Source of the DNA: Niebla homalea
Taxonomy: Eukaryota > Ascomycota > Lecanoromycetes > Lecanorales > Ramalinaceae
Reading direction: 5' to 3'
NCBI GenBank assembly: GCA_019925105.1
Contig: JAHGAU010000029.1
Span: forward strand, 1 to 64,000
Length of the DNA stretch: 64,000 nt
Shown: piece by piece, positions 1 through 12,400 of the stretch
How positions within the stretch are numbered: position 1 is the stretch's first letter
Layout of the letters: each line of letters begins with the position of its first letter
The notes under the pieces: model-generated
Databases searched by the model: none
The model's input: only the letters and a program-made list of their open reading frames with translations
What the model was told of the DNA's origin: nothing
Translations under genes and position numbers: made by a program

Positions 1-852
1 TTTAAACCCGAAGAAATAAGTAATAAAAATAAAAAGGTAATAAATTTATCCGGAATATCGATATTATTTAAGTAATTCTTAATAATATAAGTAAAAATCT
101 TATTCTAAGTAAAAGGGGCAAGTTAAGGGTATTATTTATTAAGGTAATTACGTAATTCCTGGAATCGGATACCGTATTTATAATCACGGTAAATTAATGC
201 CTTATAATCAGATAAATAAAGGAAGGCCTTTTCGGTAAGGGCTTAAGGTAAGTCTATTATATAAATGGATATAAATAAAATATAAATAAAAGGTAAAGGT
301 AAAGGTAAAGGTAAAGGTAAAGGTAAAGGTGATTAAAGGTGGAAGTAGGTAAAGGTAAAGGTGGGTAAAGGTAAAGGAGGATAAAGGTAAAGGTAGATAA
401 AAGTAAAGGTAGATAAAGGTAAAGGTAAATAAAAGTAAAGGTAAAGATAAAGGTAAAGGTAAGGTAAAGGTAAAATAAAGGTATAAGTAATAATAAAAGG
501 TAAAGGGTAAAAGGTAAAAGGTAAAGGGTAAAAGGTAAAGGGTATTTGGTTTGCTTGGGTATTAAGTAGATTAAGTGATTTGAGTATGATAAGAAAAACA
601 GAAATTTAAGGGGGGAAGGGTGATTATATAGATAAATTATTAACCAAGTTTTTACCAAGAGAATTATAAGTTATAAAGCTTAAATAAAACCGAGACCGGG
701 CTTAAATAGCTAAAAACCTTAATAATATAAAAATAACCAAGTTAATTATTATTGGTAATAATAGTGTAATAATTTGGGTAATAATATAATAATTTAAAAA
801 TAAAAATCTATTTATAAATTATTCTTATATTCAGACGGATATTAAGGTTAAG
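1..852. repeat. RIP-degraded AT-rich repeat DNA
   Basis: Very AT-rich sequence in which CpA and TpG dinucleotides are nearly absent while CpG and CpC survive, the pattern left by repeat-induced point mutation in ascomycetes. No open frame of believable composition exists; the apparent minus-strand frame over 257-658 is a translation of the microsatellite. The source element cannot be named. Confidence 0.75.
288..545. repeat. AAAGGT-type microsatellite
   Basis: Direct reading shows about 250 bases built of the hexamer aaaggt and close variants (gtaaag, ggtaaaagg), purine-rich on the plus strand. It lies inside the RIP-degraded block. It codes for nothing recognisable; minus-strand translation gives a Leu/Tyr/Thr-rich artefact. 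Confidence 0.85.
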
Positions 853-1552
853 TCTTAATACCTTAATATAAGGAGGCGATGTTAACCGTTACTTTATATT
901 AAGAAATATTAAGACTCTTATATTATTAATAAAATATTATAAATAAAATAAATATTTTTTTTTATTTAAGCTTTAATAAATTATCCTTAATAAGGTATGG
1001 ATTAAAGTTATTTTAATATTATTATAAAGCCCTTTTTTCCGGTTACTTTTTAAATTTAATAATTATTATAAAAGATTAAAAATAAGCCGGATATACCTTA
1101 AAACCTTAAGGAATTATTAAATAAACCTTATTAATTAATATTATTATAATTATTAATAAACGGATTTTTATTTTTCCGATATTATTAAAAAGCGAAAAAT
1201 TATATAAAAAAAGTTAAATTACCACTTTTTCTTAAGGAACAGCCGATCAAAAAGTAATAATTAACGCCGGGAAATAAACTTAAATTTTTACCCTTTAAAT
1301 TCTTAAAGTTAATAAAATTAATAATTAAATAATTATTACTCGGACGAACCTCGGAGGTATCGGGATTAATAAGCCGTACTAAGATCTATATTTTTTTATA
1401 TATAAAGTTAATAAATCCGGGCCGGTTTTACCCTTAAAAGAGTTATCGGCAGAAATAACTCTTTAGAGGGTTAAGTCCAAGAAGGCCGAACTAACGCCGG
1501 GAGGGTAAATGACTCTTTGGAGGGTGGAAAGTATCACAACTAGGTGATAGTA
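853..1552 (+). repeat. Degraded ~700-bp repeat unit, copy A
   Basis: First of three related units in this block. It begins with the shared segment tcttaatataaggaggcga followed by gttaac, carries shared middle blocks (ccggatatacctta near 1088; aaacggatttttatttttcc near 1151; aattaacgccgggaa near 1257) and ends with the shared terminus actaggtgata at about 1540. Differences between copies are mostly C/T and G/A transitions, as expected of RIP. The family is not identified; it could be the arm of a larger element. Confidence 0.7.
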
Positions 1553-2479
1553 TTTCCCTTTTATTTCCTTTTTATTTCCTTTTTATTTATTTATTATTTA
1601 CCCTTTATTTACCTTTTTTTTTATATTTATTAATATTATTTTTTATTATTTTTATTCAACTTTACCCTTTATAATTAATATTATCCTTTATCCTTTTTAT
1701 TTAATTAACTTTTTTACTTTTTATCCTTTATATTTAATCTTTATATTTATTATTTAATTTACTTTATTTATTATTAATTTATTATTTACTTTTTTATTTA
1801 CCTTTTTATCTATATTTATTATCCTTAATTTTTTTTATTTAACTTTACCTTTTATTTTTTATTAATTTTAAATTAATTACCTGCTTTTCTTAACCTTACC
1901 CTTTACCTTTTATTAACCTTAAATTAATTATATAACCTTTTTAATTTTATATTTTATCCTTTTTTACCTTTACTTTTACTTTTACCCTTTTTCCTTTTCT
2001 TATTTTATCTTTATTTTAATTATCGTCTTTTTAAATTCCTTTTTAACTATCCTTTTTTATTTATCCCTTTTTATTTACCTATTTTTATATATCCCTTTTT
2101 CTTTATCCTTTTATTTATCCCTTTTTATTTTATTCTTTTTAATTTTTTTTTTATTATTTAAACTTAATTAATTATTTTTTATTATTCTCCTTTATTATTT
2201 CTTTCTTATTTTTATATTTAACCCTTTTTATTTATATTTAACCCTTATGCTTTTTATTTTATTTTATTTATAATTAAATACCTTTTTAGTTTTTATTATA
2301 TTTCCATTTTTAATTCTTAATTTTATTTTTTATTTTTTCCTTTTTATTTTACCTTTTATTTTTACCTCTTACTTTTATTATTTACCTTTAACTTTACCTT
2401 TTACTCTTAACCTTCAACTTTACCCTTTCTATACTTCTTATATTCTTTATTATTATTTTTTTTTTTAATTTTATCCTTT

Positions 2480-2760
2480 ATTATTTACCCGTTATTTTAT
2501 CCCTTATTATTTACTCGTTATTTTATCCCTTATTATTTACCCCTTATTATTTACCCCTTATTATTTACCCCTTATTATTTACCCCTTATTATTTACCCCT
2601 TATTATTTACCCCTTATTATTTACCCCTTATTATTTACCCCTTATTATTTACCCCTTATTATTTACCCCTTATTATTTACCCTTATTATTTACCCCTTAT
2701 TATTCACCCTTTATTTACTCTTTATTTACCCTTTATTTACCCTTTATTTATTCTTAATTT
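2480..2760 (+). repeat. 14-bp tandem array (ttattatttacccc)
   Basis: About a dozen nearly perfect head-to-tail copies of ttattatttacccc, flanked by shorter ttatttaccc variants. Regularity is highest at about 2525-2700. Confidence 0.85.
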
Positions 2761-3002
2761 ACCCTTTATTTACCTTATTTTTATTCTTGATTTTCCTTTT
2801 TATATTTATTATTATTACCCTTTATTATTTATATTCAATTTTACTTTTTACCCCTTATATTTAACCTTATTTTTTACTTTTTACTTTTAACTTTACTTTT
2901 TCCGCGTTTCTTACGTTCTTTATATTTCTTATTATTATTAATTATTTACTTCAAATTGTTTTTACTTTTTATTAACTACTTTTTATTATTAAACTTTCCG
3001 TT

Positions 3003-3146
3003 TTTATTATTTATTATTTATTATTTATTATTTATTATTTATTATTTATTATTTATTATTTATTATTTATTATTTATTATTTATTATTTATTATTTATTA
3101 TTTATTATTTATTATTTATTATTTATTATTTATTATTTATTATTAA
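3003..3146 (+). repeat. 7-bp tandem array (tttatta)
   Basis: About twenty uninterrupted copies of the heptamer tttatta. Because 7 is not a multiple of 3, translation cycles through a seven-residue Ile/Tyr/Leu/Phe pattern, which makes a long but meaningless open frame. Confidence 0.9.
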
Positions 3147-4592
3147 ATTTTCCTTTTAACCTTTTTTATCTATCTTTTATTATTCAATTACCCTGTTTAT
3201 CTATATTTAACCTTACCCTTTAGCGTTTTCTTATTTACTTTCTATTATTAAACCTTATTTATGAATATTCTTTATTTCTTTTTTATTTTCTTATTATTTA
3301 TTATTTATTTCCTTTATATATTTATTTCTCTTTTTATTTTTATTATTACCTTTATACTTTTTTTAAATAAACTTATTAAAACTTATATACCTTTTTTTTA
3401 TTATTTTTCTTTTTCTACTTATTATATCTATTTATTTTATTTACTTTTTACTTTTCCTTTTTATTATATACCTTTTATTTTTTATTTTTTTTATTTAACT
3501 TTTATTATTTATATAAACCTTTTACTATTTATTTATATATTTACTTTTTATTATTTTATTAATTATTTATTTTTTATTAATTATTTTATTTTACCCTTTA
3601 TTACTTCTTTAATTTATTACTTTTTATTATTTAAATAATTATTTATCCATTATTTTTTATTTAACCTTTTAATTACTTATATTAATTATTTATGCCTTAT
3701 TACTTAATCACTTATTTACCCTATATTATTTAATTAAATCTTTACCTTATACTTTACCCCATATTATTTAACCAATTCTTTATTTCATAATATTTACTTT
3801 TTATTATTTAACCTTTATTATTTATTTAAACGTTTTAATATTTATTTAAATCTTTTCCTTTATTATTTTATTATTTACTTACCCTTTATTTTTAATTAAT
3901 TATTTACCCTTTATTATTTAATTAAGTATTTACCCTTTATTATTCACTTTTCATTATTAAACCTTTATTTTTTATTTAAACTCTCTATTATTTATTTAAC
4001 TATATACCTTTATTATTTAATTAACTATTTACCCTCTATTACGTCTTTAATTATTTAACTTTCATTATTCATTTATTTACTCTTTATTATTTAATTAATT
4101 ATTTACCCTTTTTTATTCAATTATTATTTACTTTTTATTATTGTATTAACTACTTACCCTTTATTATTATATTAATTATTTACCTTTCATTATTTAATTA
4201 ATTATTTACCCTTTATTATTTAAGTAAATACTTACTTTTTATTATTTATTGTAACCCTTATTATTTAATTACTTATTGATTACTTATTTTTTAATTAACT
4301 ATTTCCTCTTCATTATTTTTTAATTCTTTACCTAACCTTTTGTTATTTTATTATTATTGTCTTTTTTATATTTAATTAACTTTTTACCTTTTATTATTTA
4401 ATGAACTCTTTACTTTTTATTATTTGTTTAATGATTTTTTATTATTTAATTAACTCTTTACCTTTTATTACTCACTTTTTTTTTTTTATTTGATCTTTAT
4501 TATTTATTTAGACCGTCCATTTTTTCCAACTATTTACTTTCTCCTTTATTATTTAATTATTTATTTACCCTTTATTCTTCGGTTAATTACTT

Positions 4593-4692
4593 ACCCTTTA
4601 TTATAATTATTTACCCTTTATTATAATTATTTACCCTTTATTATAATTATTTACCCTTTATTATAATTATTTACCCTTTATTATAATTATTT
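4593..4692 (+). repeat. 20-bp tandem array (ttataattatttacccttta)
   Basis: Five head-to-tail copies of a 20-bp unit inside the low-complexity tract, ending where the unit changes to ttaccattta. Confidence 0.85.
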
Positions 4693-5508
4693 ACCATTTA
4701 TTATTTCATTAACTATTTATATATTTTTATTTAATTAATTATTTACCGTTTATTATTTATGTAATTACTTACCCTTTATTTTTTAATTTTATCCCTTATT
4801 ATTGAATTAATCGTTTATTATTTATTATTTAATTAATTATTTATCCTTTTTTTCCCTTCAATTATTTACCTCTTATAATTCAATTATTATTTTCTTTTTT
4901 TATTTATTTAATTCTTTCCCCCTTTTATTTCATTAACCATTTACCCTGCATTAATTAATTAATTATCTTTTATTATTTAATTAAGTCTTTACCTTTATTA
5001 TTTACCTTTCATTATTAAACCTTTATTTTTTATTTAAATTTTTATTATTTATTCAACTATTTAGCTTTGTTATTTACCCTTTATTAGTTAATTAATTCCT
5101 TTTATTATTTAATTAATTCTTTAACCTTTCTTATTCACCTTTTATTATTAAACCTTTATTTTTTATTTAAATTTTTGTTATTTATTCAACTATTTACCTT
5201 TATTATTTAATTAATTATTTACCCTTTATTACTCAATTAATTATTTACCCTTTATTATTCAATTTACTCTTTACCCTTTATGATTTAATTGATTATTTAC
5301 CCTTTATCATTCAATTAATAATTTACCCTGTATTATCGTATTAACTATTTACACTTTATTATTTACCTTTTATTATTTACCCTTTATTATCCTTGATAAG
5401 GTAAAGCCTTAATAAATAAATAATTAATAATCTTATTAATATAAAGGGGCTTTTATTAATTAAAGGTTATATATAATAACGGTTAAATTAAATAAGGATT
5501 TCATTAAA

Positions 5509-6213
5509 AGTCTTAATATAAGGAGGCGACGTTAACGGTTATCCTATGTTAAGATATTTAAATAATTATTTAAATAAGAAAAGAAATTAATAAGAAAAAG
5601 GAAATAAGTATTACTTATTATTATTAAGTAAATAATATATTTATTAATATAAACCGGATTATAATAATTCCGGTACCGTTATAATTATTATTTTTTGTAT
5701 TTTTTTTCTATATTAAATAATAAATAAAAAGGATTAATAATACTCCGGATATACCTGAAAAAACCGTAAAACTAAAACTATAAGGTATATAGCTTAATAC
5801 TATAATAGGTAATAATAAACGGATTTTTATTTTTCCGATACTATTAAAAAGCCGGAATTCATATGAAAAAAGTTAAATTACCAGATTTTCCCGGGGAATA
5901 GCCGAATAAAAGTTAAAAATTAACGCCGGGAAGTAAACTTAACTATTAATTATTAGGAATTCTTAAAGTTTCGAAAATTTATAATTAAATAAGGAGTTAT
6001 CGGATTTAAGCGAATAAAAGCTCGTTTTATAGGGCTTCCCGGGCTTTATAACTTTATTATTAAAAGTTTCTAAATCGATAAAAGGATCACTTTATAAGTA
6101 GTTACTTTAAAAATGATTACTTAAAGGCTAATACTTTTAACCGCCGAGGTTTTCCGGGAGGGCGAATGACTACTTAAAGCCTATAAGCAGTCAGTACTAA
6201 GTAATAAATAATA
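5509..6213 (+). repeat. Degraded ~700-bp repeat unit, copy B
   Basis: Second copy of the unit described at 853-1552: it starts with tcttaatataaggaggcgac then gttaacggttatcctatgtt, has the same middle blocks (near 5742, 5815 and 5915) and ends with ctaagtaata at about 6198, which is ctaggtgata after G-to-A change. Same orientation as copy A. Confidence 0.7.
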
Positions 6214-6289
6214 GCCTTAAGTTTTTTATTATAAAATTTAATAATTTTATTATTCTAAAAGTAACCTTAAATTCTTAATTAATAAAGGT

Positions 6290-6975
6290 TTAACATAGGA
6301 TAGCGGCTAAGGCTTTAGCGTCGTTATCTTATGTTAATCCTTTTATTATATATTACTTTATTATTAAAATTCCTAAATATTGAAATAAAAACGTTAATAA
6401 TATAGCTATAAATAATCCTCGGAATATAATATTTCCGGTATTAATTAATTCTGTTTTTTTTAAGGAGTTTTTTAAATACTATAAATAAATTTAAGGATTA
6501 AAGATAACCCGGATATACCTTATTTAATAATGAAAATTAAGTAACCTTAAATTTACTTTAATATTATTATAAGTTATAATGGACGGATTTTCGTTTCCTT
6601 AATATTATTATAAAGCGGGAAAGTATATAAAGAAAGTTAAATTATTATATTTTAGCGGGGAACGGCGGATCAAAAAGTAAATTTTAGCGTTAAGAAGTAA
6701 ACTTAAACTTAAACCTTTAGAATTCCGATAGTTAATAAAATCGATAACTAAATCGCCCGTTAACCGGTTTAGGTTAAATAAGGCTTATTTTAAAGCCCGT
6801 GTTAAGATCTATAACTTTCGTACCTAAAGTTTCTTAATCCCTTGTACTTTACCCCTCTTTCGGATTACTTGAAGAAATGATCCGAAGGAGGGTCGAATCG
6901 GAAATCGCGGAATTGCCCGCTCGCAGGGCAAATAATCCGAAGGAGGCTCCTTCGGATTATTACTAGGTGATAGGG
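6290..6975 (+). repeat. Degraded ~700-bp repeat unit, copy C, at the edge of the AT-rich block
   Basis: Third copy. Its left end is an imperfect inverted repeat (ttaacataggata ... ttatcttatgttaa, 6291-6337) that explains the starts of copies A and B. Middle blocks recur near 6508, 6580 and 6660, and it ends in actaggtgata at about 6963. Base composition returns to normal directly after it, so the repeat terminus and the RIP boundary coincide. Confidence 0.7.
6931..6961. repeat. Perfect 31-nt palindrome (15-bp arms, 1-nt centre)
   Basis: aataatccgaaggag, a central g, then its exact reverse complement ctccttcggattatt. A related imperfect pair (cggattact ... atgatccg) lies just upstream at about 6861-6885. 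It could form a hairpin or cruciform at the element end. That it is untouched while the unit around it is RIP-degraded is notable. Confidence 0.85.
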
Positions 6976-7790
6976 TCTGAAAGAGCTTACATCATTAATC
7001 CAGATCTTTTTCTTAAAGGTTCCCTCATACCAAAGTGGAATCTTGCGCAAGCTTCACGCCTGTAGCAAGCCGTCATGCCAGAATGGAAAGGCCGTTTCCC
7101 CACACCTGGTGGGAGGCAATGTTCAGCAGACAAGATCTTGGGTCTCTTTAAGCCTAGGCGAGAGGAGGCATAAAGGTTGTAAAAGAGCATATGTCAATAA
7201 AGGCCCAGGTACATTTCAAAGTGAGAAAAGCAGTTGGCAACCGCATTACATACTCTACGCCGCGGCGGGAAGTACTGCCAGCAATTATCTGGCTGCAGCA
7301 ACAGTCGAATGTAACCCAAGACGTGGTCAACGACTACCAATGCGTGCAGACATAGCAGCTGTGCGATGCTTGTCGAAGGCTTGTTTGACCTGGTCAACGA
7401 CATCTTTTGCTGGGGGCTTACTCAGCATGGCTCGATTTCATAACGATGTCAGGCGGACACTCAGCGCACATGCTCGGGACTTCTCGTTGACTACAGGTTA
7501 GCGATCCCGTACCAGCGAGAACATCAATATCAATATCCAGGTACGGCTAGGACGGTGGAATCTGCGTTGCCGACTGGAGTTTAGCATGGTGTCGGGGGCG
7601 CGGCCGCCGCCCGTACCGCCTGACACCTGGTGTTAAGAAAGCGACATTGATTATGAACAGGGTAAAAGCTGTAACTATTATTGTGGTGGTATACCAACCT
7701 TCAATGATGTTAATGCTAAGGCAGTCTAGTCTGTTTACATACGTTCATTATACTCAACGGCTCGCTTGATTTTGACGGAAAAGGATCCTT
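6976..7790. other. No supported gene
   Basis: Normal base composition. A 152-codon open frame on the plus strand (7043-7501) shows no recognisable domain and overlaps minus-strand frames of equal quality. Nothing is called. Confidence 0.5.
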
Positions 7791-9093
7791 TCATAGCTCA
7801 TCGCAGAAAGGAAAAGGCTCAGTATTATCTGCCTCACTACCAGAGGCCTCCAACCCATTCATGTCAGGTTTGCTCGCTCCAGTATTGTTAGTCGCGGTAA
7901 TTTGAGTCTGAGGAGTGCTTGCTGTGATGGTGTTGGTCCCACCATGAGCCAAGAGAGTAGACTTTCCCGGATACAGGACGGGGGGGGGTCCATTTGATCT
8001 TTCCGGAGTGCCATAACCCTTTCCGCCTGCAATCGGGGCCCAAGCGGGCTCTTGACCAGGAACCCAGTCAGTGATAGGGACTATGCCTGCCACAGATGCA
8101 GCATCGGGACCACCGCTGCCGTCAGGATAGGTAGCCCAACCTTGACTTGGGTATGACTGCTGATTGTTTCGCATCTGCATTTGTGTGGCATCGACGTCCC
8201 AATGGAAGTTGTTTGGCAACGGCGGCTGAGCGAACCAATTATCGACATACGCGGGCTGGGGAAGAGCCATCAGCCAGCACTTTGTAAAATGCCAATACAC
8301 TCCCTGAGGGAAGACTGGCTTCTGGAGGTCCGTATTGTCAATGCCGGCGCCCTGGATATTGTAGAGCACTTGCACTTTTGCTCTGTCAACTTTGATGTCA
8401 TTTGGCGTTGCACAGTGGCTGGGGTCGTCTGGGTCTGTACTACAGATATCTGTGACTTTGACAATCATGTCCGGCGTATTGATTTCCGACCACATTGCAA
8501 TGCAGACGTCTTGCATGCAGTACCCTAATGCCGACGCATCAGTATTTATCACCCTTCGGCGACTTCTTCATGGAAGACTTACGGTCAAGTCCAGCATACT
8601 TCAGCCAATATGGATGTATCGCTGCCTTGTGTTGATCCAGAGCATTGTCAGGAATGCCGCAAGCACTATCGCTATGTTCAGTAATCAACACCAGCACCTC
8701 AAAGGACACTGACCTCTGGTTGGCATAGTCCCATTTTCCTGGCTTGAAATTATTGGTGTTCAGAGCTGGATCGTTAACTTGACCGTACGGGAACATTGAC
8801 ATATTGCCATGCACCATACGACCAAAAGGCAGGTCTATGTTTCGCGGCTGATAGTAATCAGGAATAGGGTCGGAGCTGTACGGGTCGTCCATTACTCTCT
8901 CAGGGGCATTATTGTTGAACGTGTTGGGTGGTTTTGCGATGTCGGGAACGGGCGCAAGTCCTGGATCCGGTATGGTCGAGCAGCCTGGATCTGCGGGTCC
9001 GTCATCTCGTGCCTTTAGGAAGCTGGACGCTTGGCTAAGGGGTGTCTGGCTCGAGAGTAGGGGATAGAGCAAGACGTGTAAAAGGGATTTCAT
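7791..9093 (-). CDS. Secreted double-psi beta-barrel (expansin/RlpA-like) protein
   Basis: Reads from ATG at 9093 to a stop at 7791. Exon 1 ends at 8583, intron 8525-8582 (GTAAGT ... TACTGATG ... TTAG) and exon 2 begins at 8524, giving 414 residues in one frame. A further 42-nt in-frame intron is likely at 8672-8713 (GTCAGT ... TTACTGAAC ... TAG); removing it joins DYANQ to SDSACGIPDN and leaves 400 residues. The N-terminus is a hydrophobic signal peptide of about 22 residues. The centre has features of a double-psi barrel: a DSACG start, paired cysteines (RYCMQDVC) and a conserved VKVTDIC segment. The C-terminal third is Gly/Pro/Ser/Thr-rich. Such proteins act outside the cell on walls; that role is inference from fold resemblance. 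No catalytic assignment is made. Confidence 0.7.
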
Positions 9094-9481
9094 GGCGGCA
9101 CCTCAAAGACGAATGGCTACAATGTGTGTTTGCAAGAACATCCGATTCAAAAGGGTGGAATGCATTTCTCATATTTCTTTGATGGCAACGGGGCGGAAGT
9201 GACCTCGTTTCAAGATCCCGTAACAGCATCGATCACATTGTCCATTCGCGCAAGTGCTGATGAGACCGTTTGGATGAATGGGTAGACTATTGGGCCACAG
9301 GGGTGAAAATTCGCATGGCAGCCGCTTCCGAAGACGGCCTATTTAGCCCCCACATATGTGACAAAGCGACAGATTAATGACTAGCGTGTTCGAGGGCAAG
9401 ACATTAATGTTAAATAGTCAACCAGTGATGAGACTCGCTTATCCTGTAGACACTGTTATGCACAAAGCTTATATCAGTCCC
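9094..9481. other. Intergenic
   Basis: Lies upstream of the secreted-protein gene and downstream of the NACHT-ankyrin pseudogene. No coding frame or regulatory motif could be supported. Confidence 0.5.
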
Positions 9482-12400
9482 TCACCGTCTGATCAGAAGC
9501 TTGCCCTTCTTGTTAAATACCGAATCCTCAATTGTGTTCCCATCCCTGTCCCTGGTAGCTGTATTAGCGCCTGCAGCAGTTAGAAGCTCGGATGTCTTTA
9601 ACCTGCTCCCTTTCGCCGATCGATGTAGCGGCGTGCAGCCATAAAGGTCCCGAGCTTCCAGTGACACATTGCTCTTCAGAAGCATGCGCACAATAGTCGA
9701 GTTGCCGGCTTTGGCAGCACAGTGTAATGCGGTCTCCCCTTTGTATGTGGTCACTGTGAGATCGATTGTTTCTTCGACGAGCAGACGCATCATAAGGGGC
9801 TGGTGACCCATAGCAGCTACATAGTGTATCGGTGCGTATCCGTACCCATCTCGAGCGTTTACCTGCGCGCCGTGGTCTAGAAGAAGGTTTGCAGCGTTGG
9901 TACGACGGGTTTCTATAGCGCAATGAAGAGGAGTACGTATGAAGGGATCTCTGACGTCAACATGAAGACCATTTTCTATCAAGACTTTGATCGTTTGACA
10001 CTGTCCTGCTTCGGCAGCGCAGTGCAGCGCTGTTCCATACCAGTTCATCTTCTGCTGGTTTGCTCCCTTCATCAATAGCAGGCGCGTCATCTCGACCTGT
10101 CCTGAAGATGCTGCCAGGATCAACGCTGTCACACCCAACAATCTGCTTGAAGCGTCGATGTCGATTTTATTTCTGTCGAGGATGTCGGATACAATCGATT
10201 GCAGTCCAAAGTGCGCTGCGAAATGGAGGACGGTATAGGTCTTCGTTTCGGTTGCTTCCCAGTATCTTGACGATAACCCTGCGAGAATCGTCTGATCTGA
10301 CCGTGAAACCCTTCCCGACGGGTCGAGTAGAGCAGCTCTGTTGCCAATTCCTGAACCCTATGATCTCGAGACCTCCTGACATGATCGCCCCAGTAGCGCG
10401 AGGCATACTCAACGAAAGGATAAGTATCCATGCGCTTCTCGATGTCGGCCTGAGATCCACAACAGCCATTTGTGAAAGCATCGAACAACAGATAAGTAAG
10501 GCAAGCTTCAGCAATCCTGTCCTGCCCGTCAGGAAATACCACATCCCGTTTATCTTGAAGGAACTCCTGGATTGCATAATGCACAAGTCGAACGTGTGAA
10601 GTTTCGGGATCGATATCCACTAGGCCCAAGCAACAATCAACGATCTTACTTGACGCAGGGCGGTAGCTTGAATCTAAGGAGCTTTTGCCTGGCTTAATGG
10701 CCAGTGCCTCACTCAATTCCCCCGATGTCAAGGAAGACTTGGCATGAGAAACCCACATCAACGTGTTCATTGCCAGCCTTTTGCGACCTTCTGACTGGGC
10801 TTCAATCCTGGCCACTGTCTGTTCGAAGGCTTGGTGCAAATCGCGAGGGACGATGGCAAGAGCATCTTTCATGTCTCCAATGGTGGTCTCGTTGAGTATC
10901 ATTTTGATCTGCAATGCCGGCAGCAAGAATTTGACCTTTATTAGCTGACAGCGATGCAAGCACAAGCCCTTTTTTTTTTTTTTTTTGGAAGAGGGAGCTT
11001 ACAGCTTCCGAGCCTTTAACGTGATGCTCTCAACAAGAACATCCTTAAAGGCTTCGTCAATAATGTCTGCGTTCCAGCTCTGCTCAATGCTTGTTGCGAG
11101 ATACAATTTTAGATCAGTATCGTCCGCCTCGATATGTATCTGCGGCTTAGAGACCAAGTATTGTTCAATATCTTGCGAATTAGGGCGACTAGTAATCAAG
11201 ATTCTCACCCCTTGCATGTGCTCAAGCCCATTCAGCAAGCGGAGGACCGCCATCCTATGTCTATTCTCATCGCATTCATCCAGGGCGTCGATGACAAGGA
11301 AAATGTGCTCGACACGTTCACAAACAAGTGAGAACATCTTCTCAAGATTTCGGGCTTGCAAACTTCGGCCTTGTTTCTTGTACTTTGTGAGGGCATTCAG
11401 CACAGATTCGTGCAGGGCACCGTGATCGCCAATTATTTGCTTGAGCAGACCTGCCGCCATACGTTCTGCCGACTTCTCGTCTGAATCCCGATAGTCGAAA
11501 TAGAAGTATGCTAAAGGGATCGTTTGGAGTGAGAATTGATCTTTCAGATGATCAACAGCTAAAGATCTACCAGGCATTAGTACCTGCGATGGAGATGACC
11601 TGGGATCACACCAACGCTAGGACAGACTTTCCACTGCCTTGAATGCCGCGGCACCAAAGAATAGAGGGAGAGGTGCCATCGTTGTACCATTCCTGGAACA
11701 GGGGATGACGCAACAGCCATTGACCACTCCCATCTACGCGACTTGAGCGTATGGCATTATGCTTGCTCTCATACTCCGAGTCTGAAAGTCAGTCGAGGAG
11801 GCTTTGATTTTGCTGGATGTTTCTTTCGTCTTGTAAATAATTGCGCTTGCTCTAAGATATACTGGACTTAGTAATGATCGTTTAATCATTCGAAGATGCC
11901 GTGCTTGTAGTGACCTGAGCTTTCAAAGAATCAAGCACACAGCGAGTGAAGTAAGAAGAAACATATCAGATTACCCTTTACTGATCTTTCTACGGCAGCC
12001 GTCGCAATACTGAGTTCACTCAATGATGAGATAGTCTCCAGCTGCCCCTTTAGAAGCTCTTTGACATCCTCAGATGACTTTGACAGCAATGCGCTAGATT
12101 CCTCAGATAAGACTTTATACACGTGGAGGGTTAGCTGGCTACCACGAATCAATGGCAATTGCAAAGTGGATCAATTGTGTGAACGTTCTCAAGTCTCCCA
12201 GAGCTTCCTTATGTTCTTTCTCCTTGAAAGGCCATGTGATAGTTCCTAGGCGGCTGTCGTCGATAGATGTTAACTTGCGATTTAGAACATGAACTCTAGC
12301 TCTGCACCCGGTGACACTAGTAATAAAGATCGAGTCTTCATTGAGCGTTTGGTCTCGTCCTTTGTCGTTGCGAAGGAGGTCATCGAGACGCACGAGACCT

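Larger units (their letters stand above)
1556..5400. repeat. 3.9-kb pyrimidine-rich TTTATT/ACCC low-complexity tract
   Basis: The plus strand is almost only T, A and C, with very little G, and is built of variations on ttattatttaccc. It lies between repeat copies A and B. The cytosines that remain are in CCC or CCT, contexts RIP does not attack, so this may be what is left of an older satellite after every CpA was converted. Open frames at 2956-3159 and 3261-3638 translate to Phe/Leu/Ile/Tyr-only strings and are not genes. Confidence 0.8.

Noticed and set aside
257..658. 133-codon minus-strand frame
   Set aside because: It is a translation of the AAAGGT microsatellite (Leu/Tyr/Thr/Phe only).
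2956..3638. Long plus-strand frames rich in Phe, Leu, Ile and Tyr resembling membrane proteins
   Set aside because: They follow directly from 7-bp and similar AT repeats, and have no other residues or start context.
1556..5400. Telomeric repeat array
   Set aside because: The unit is ttatttaccc, not the fungal ccctaa/ttaggg, and it is internal with degenerate periodicity.
7043..7501. 152-codon plus-strand frame
   Set aside because: No recognisable domain, unusual composition, and equally long overlapping frames on the other strand.
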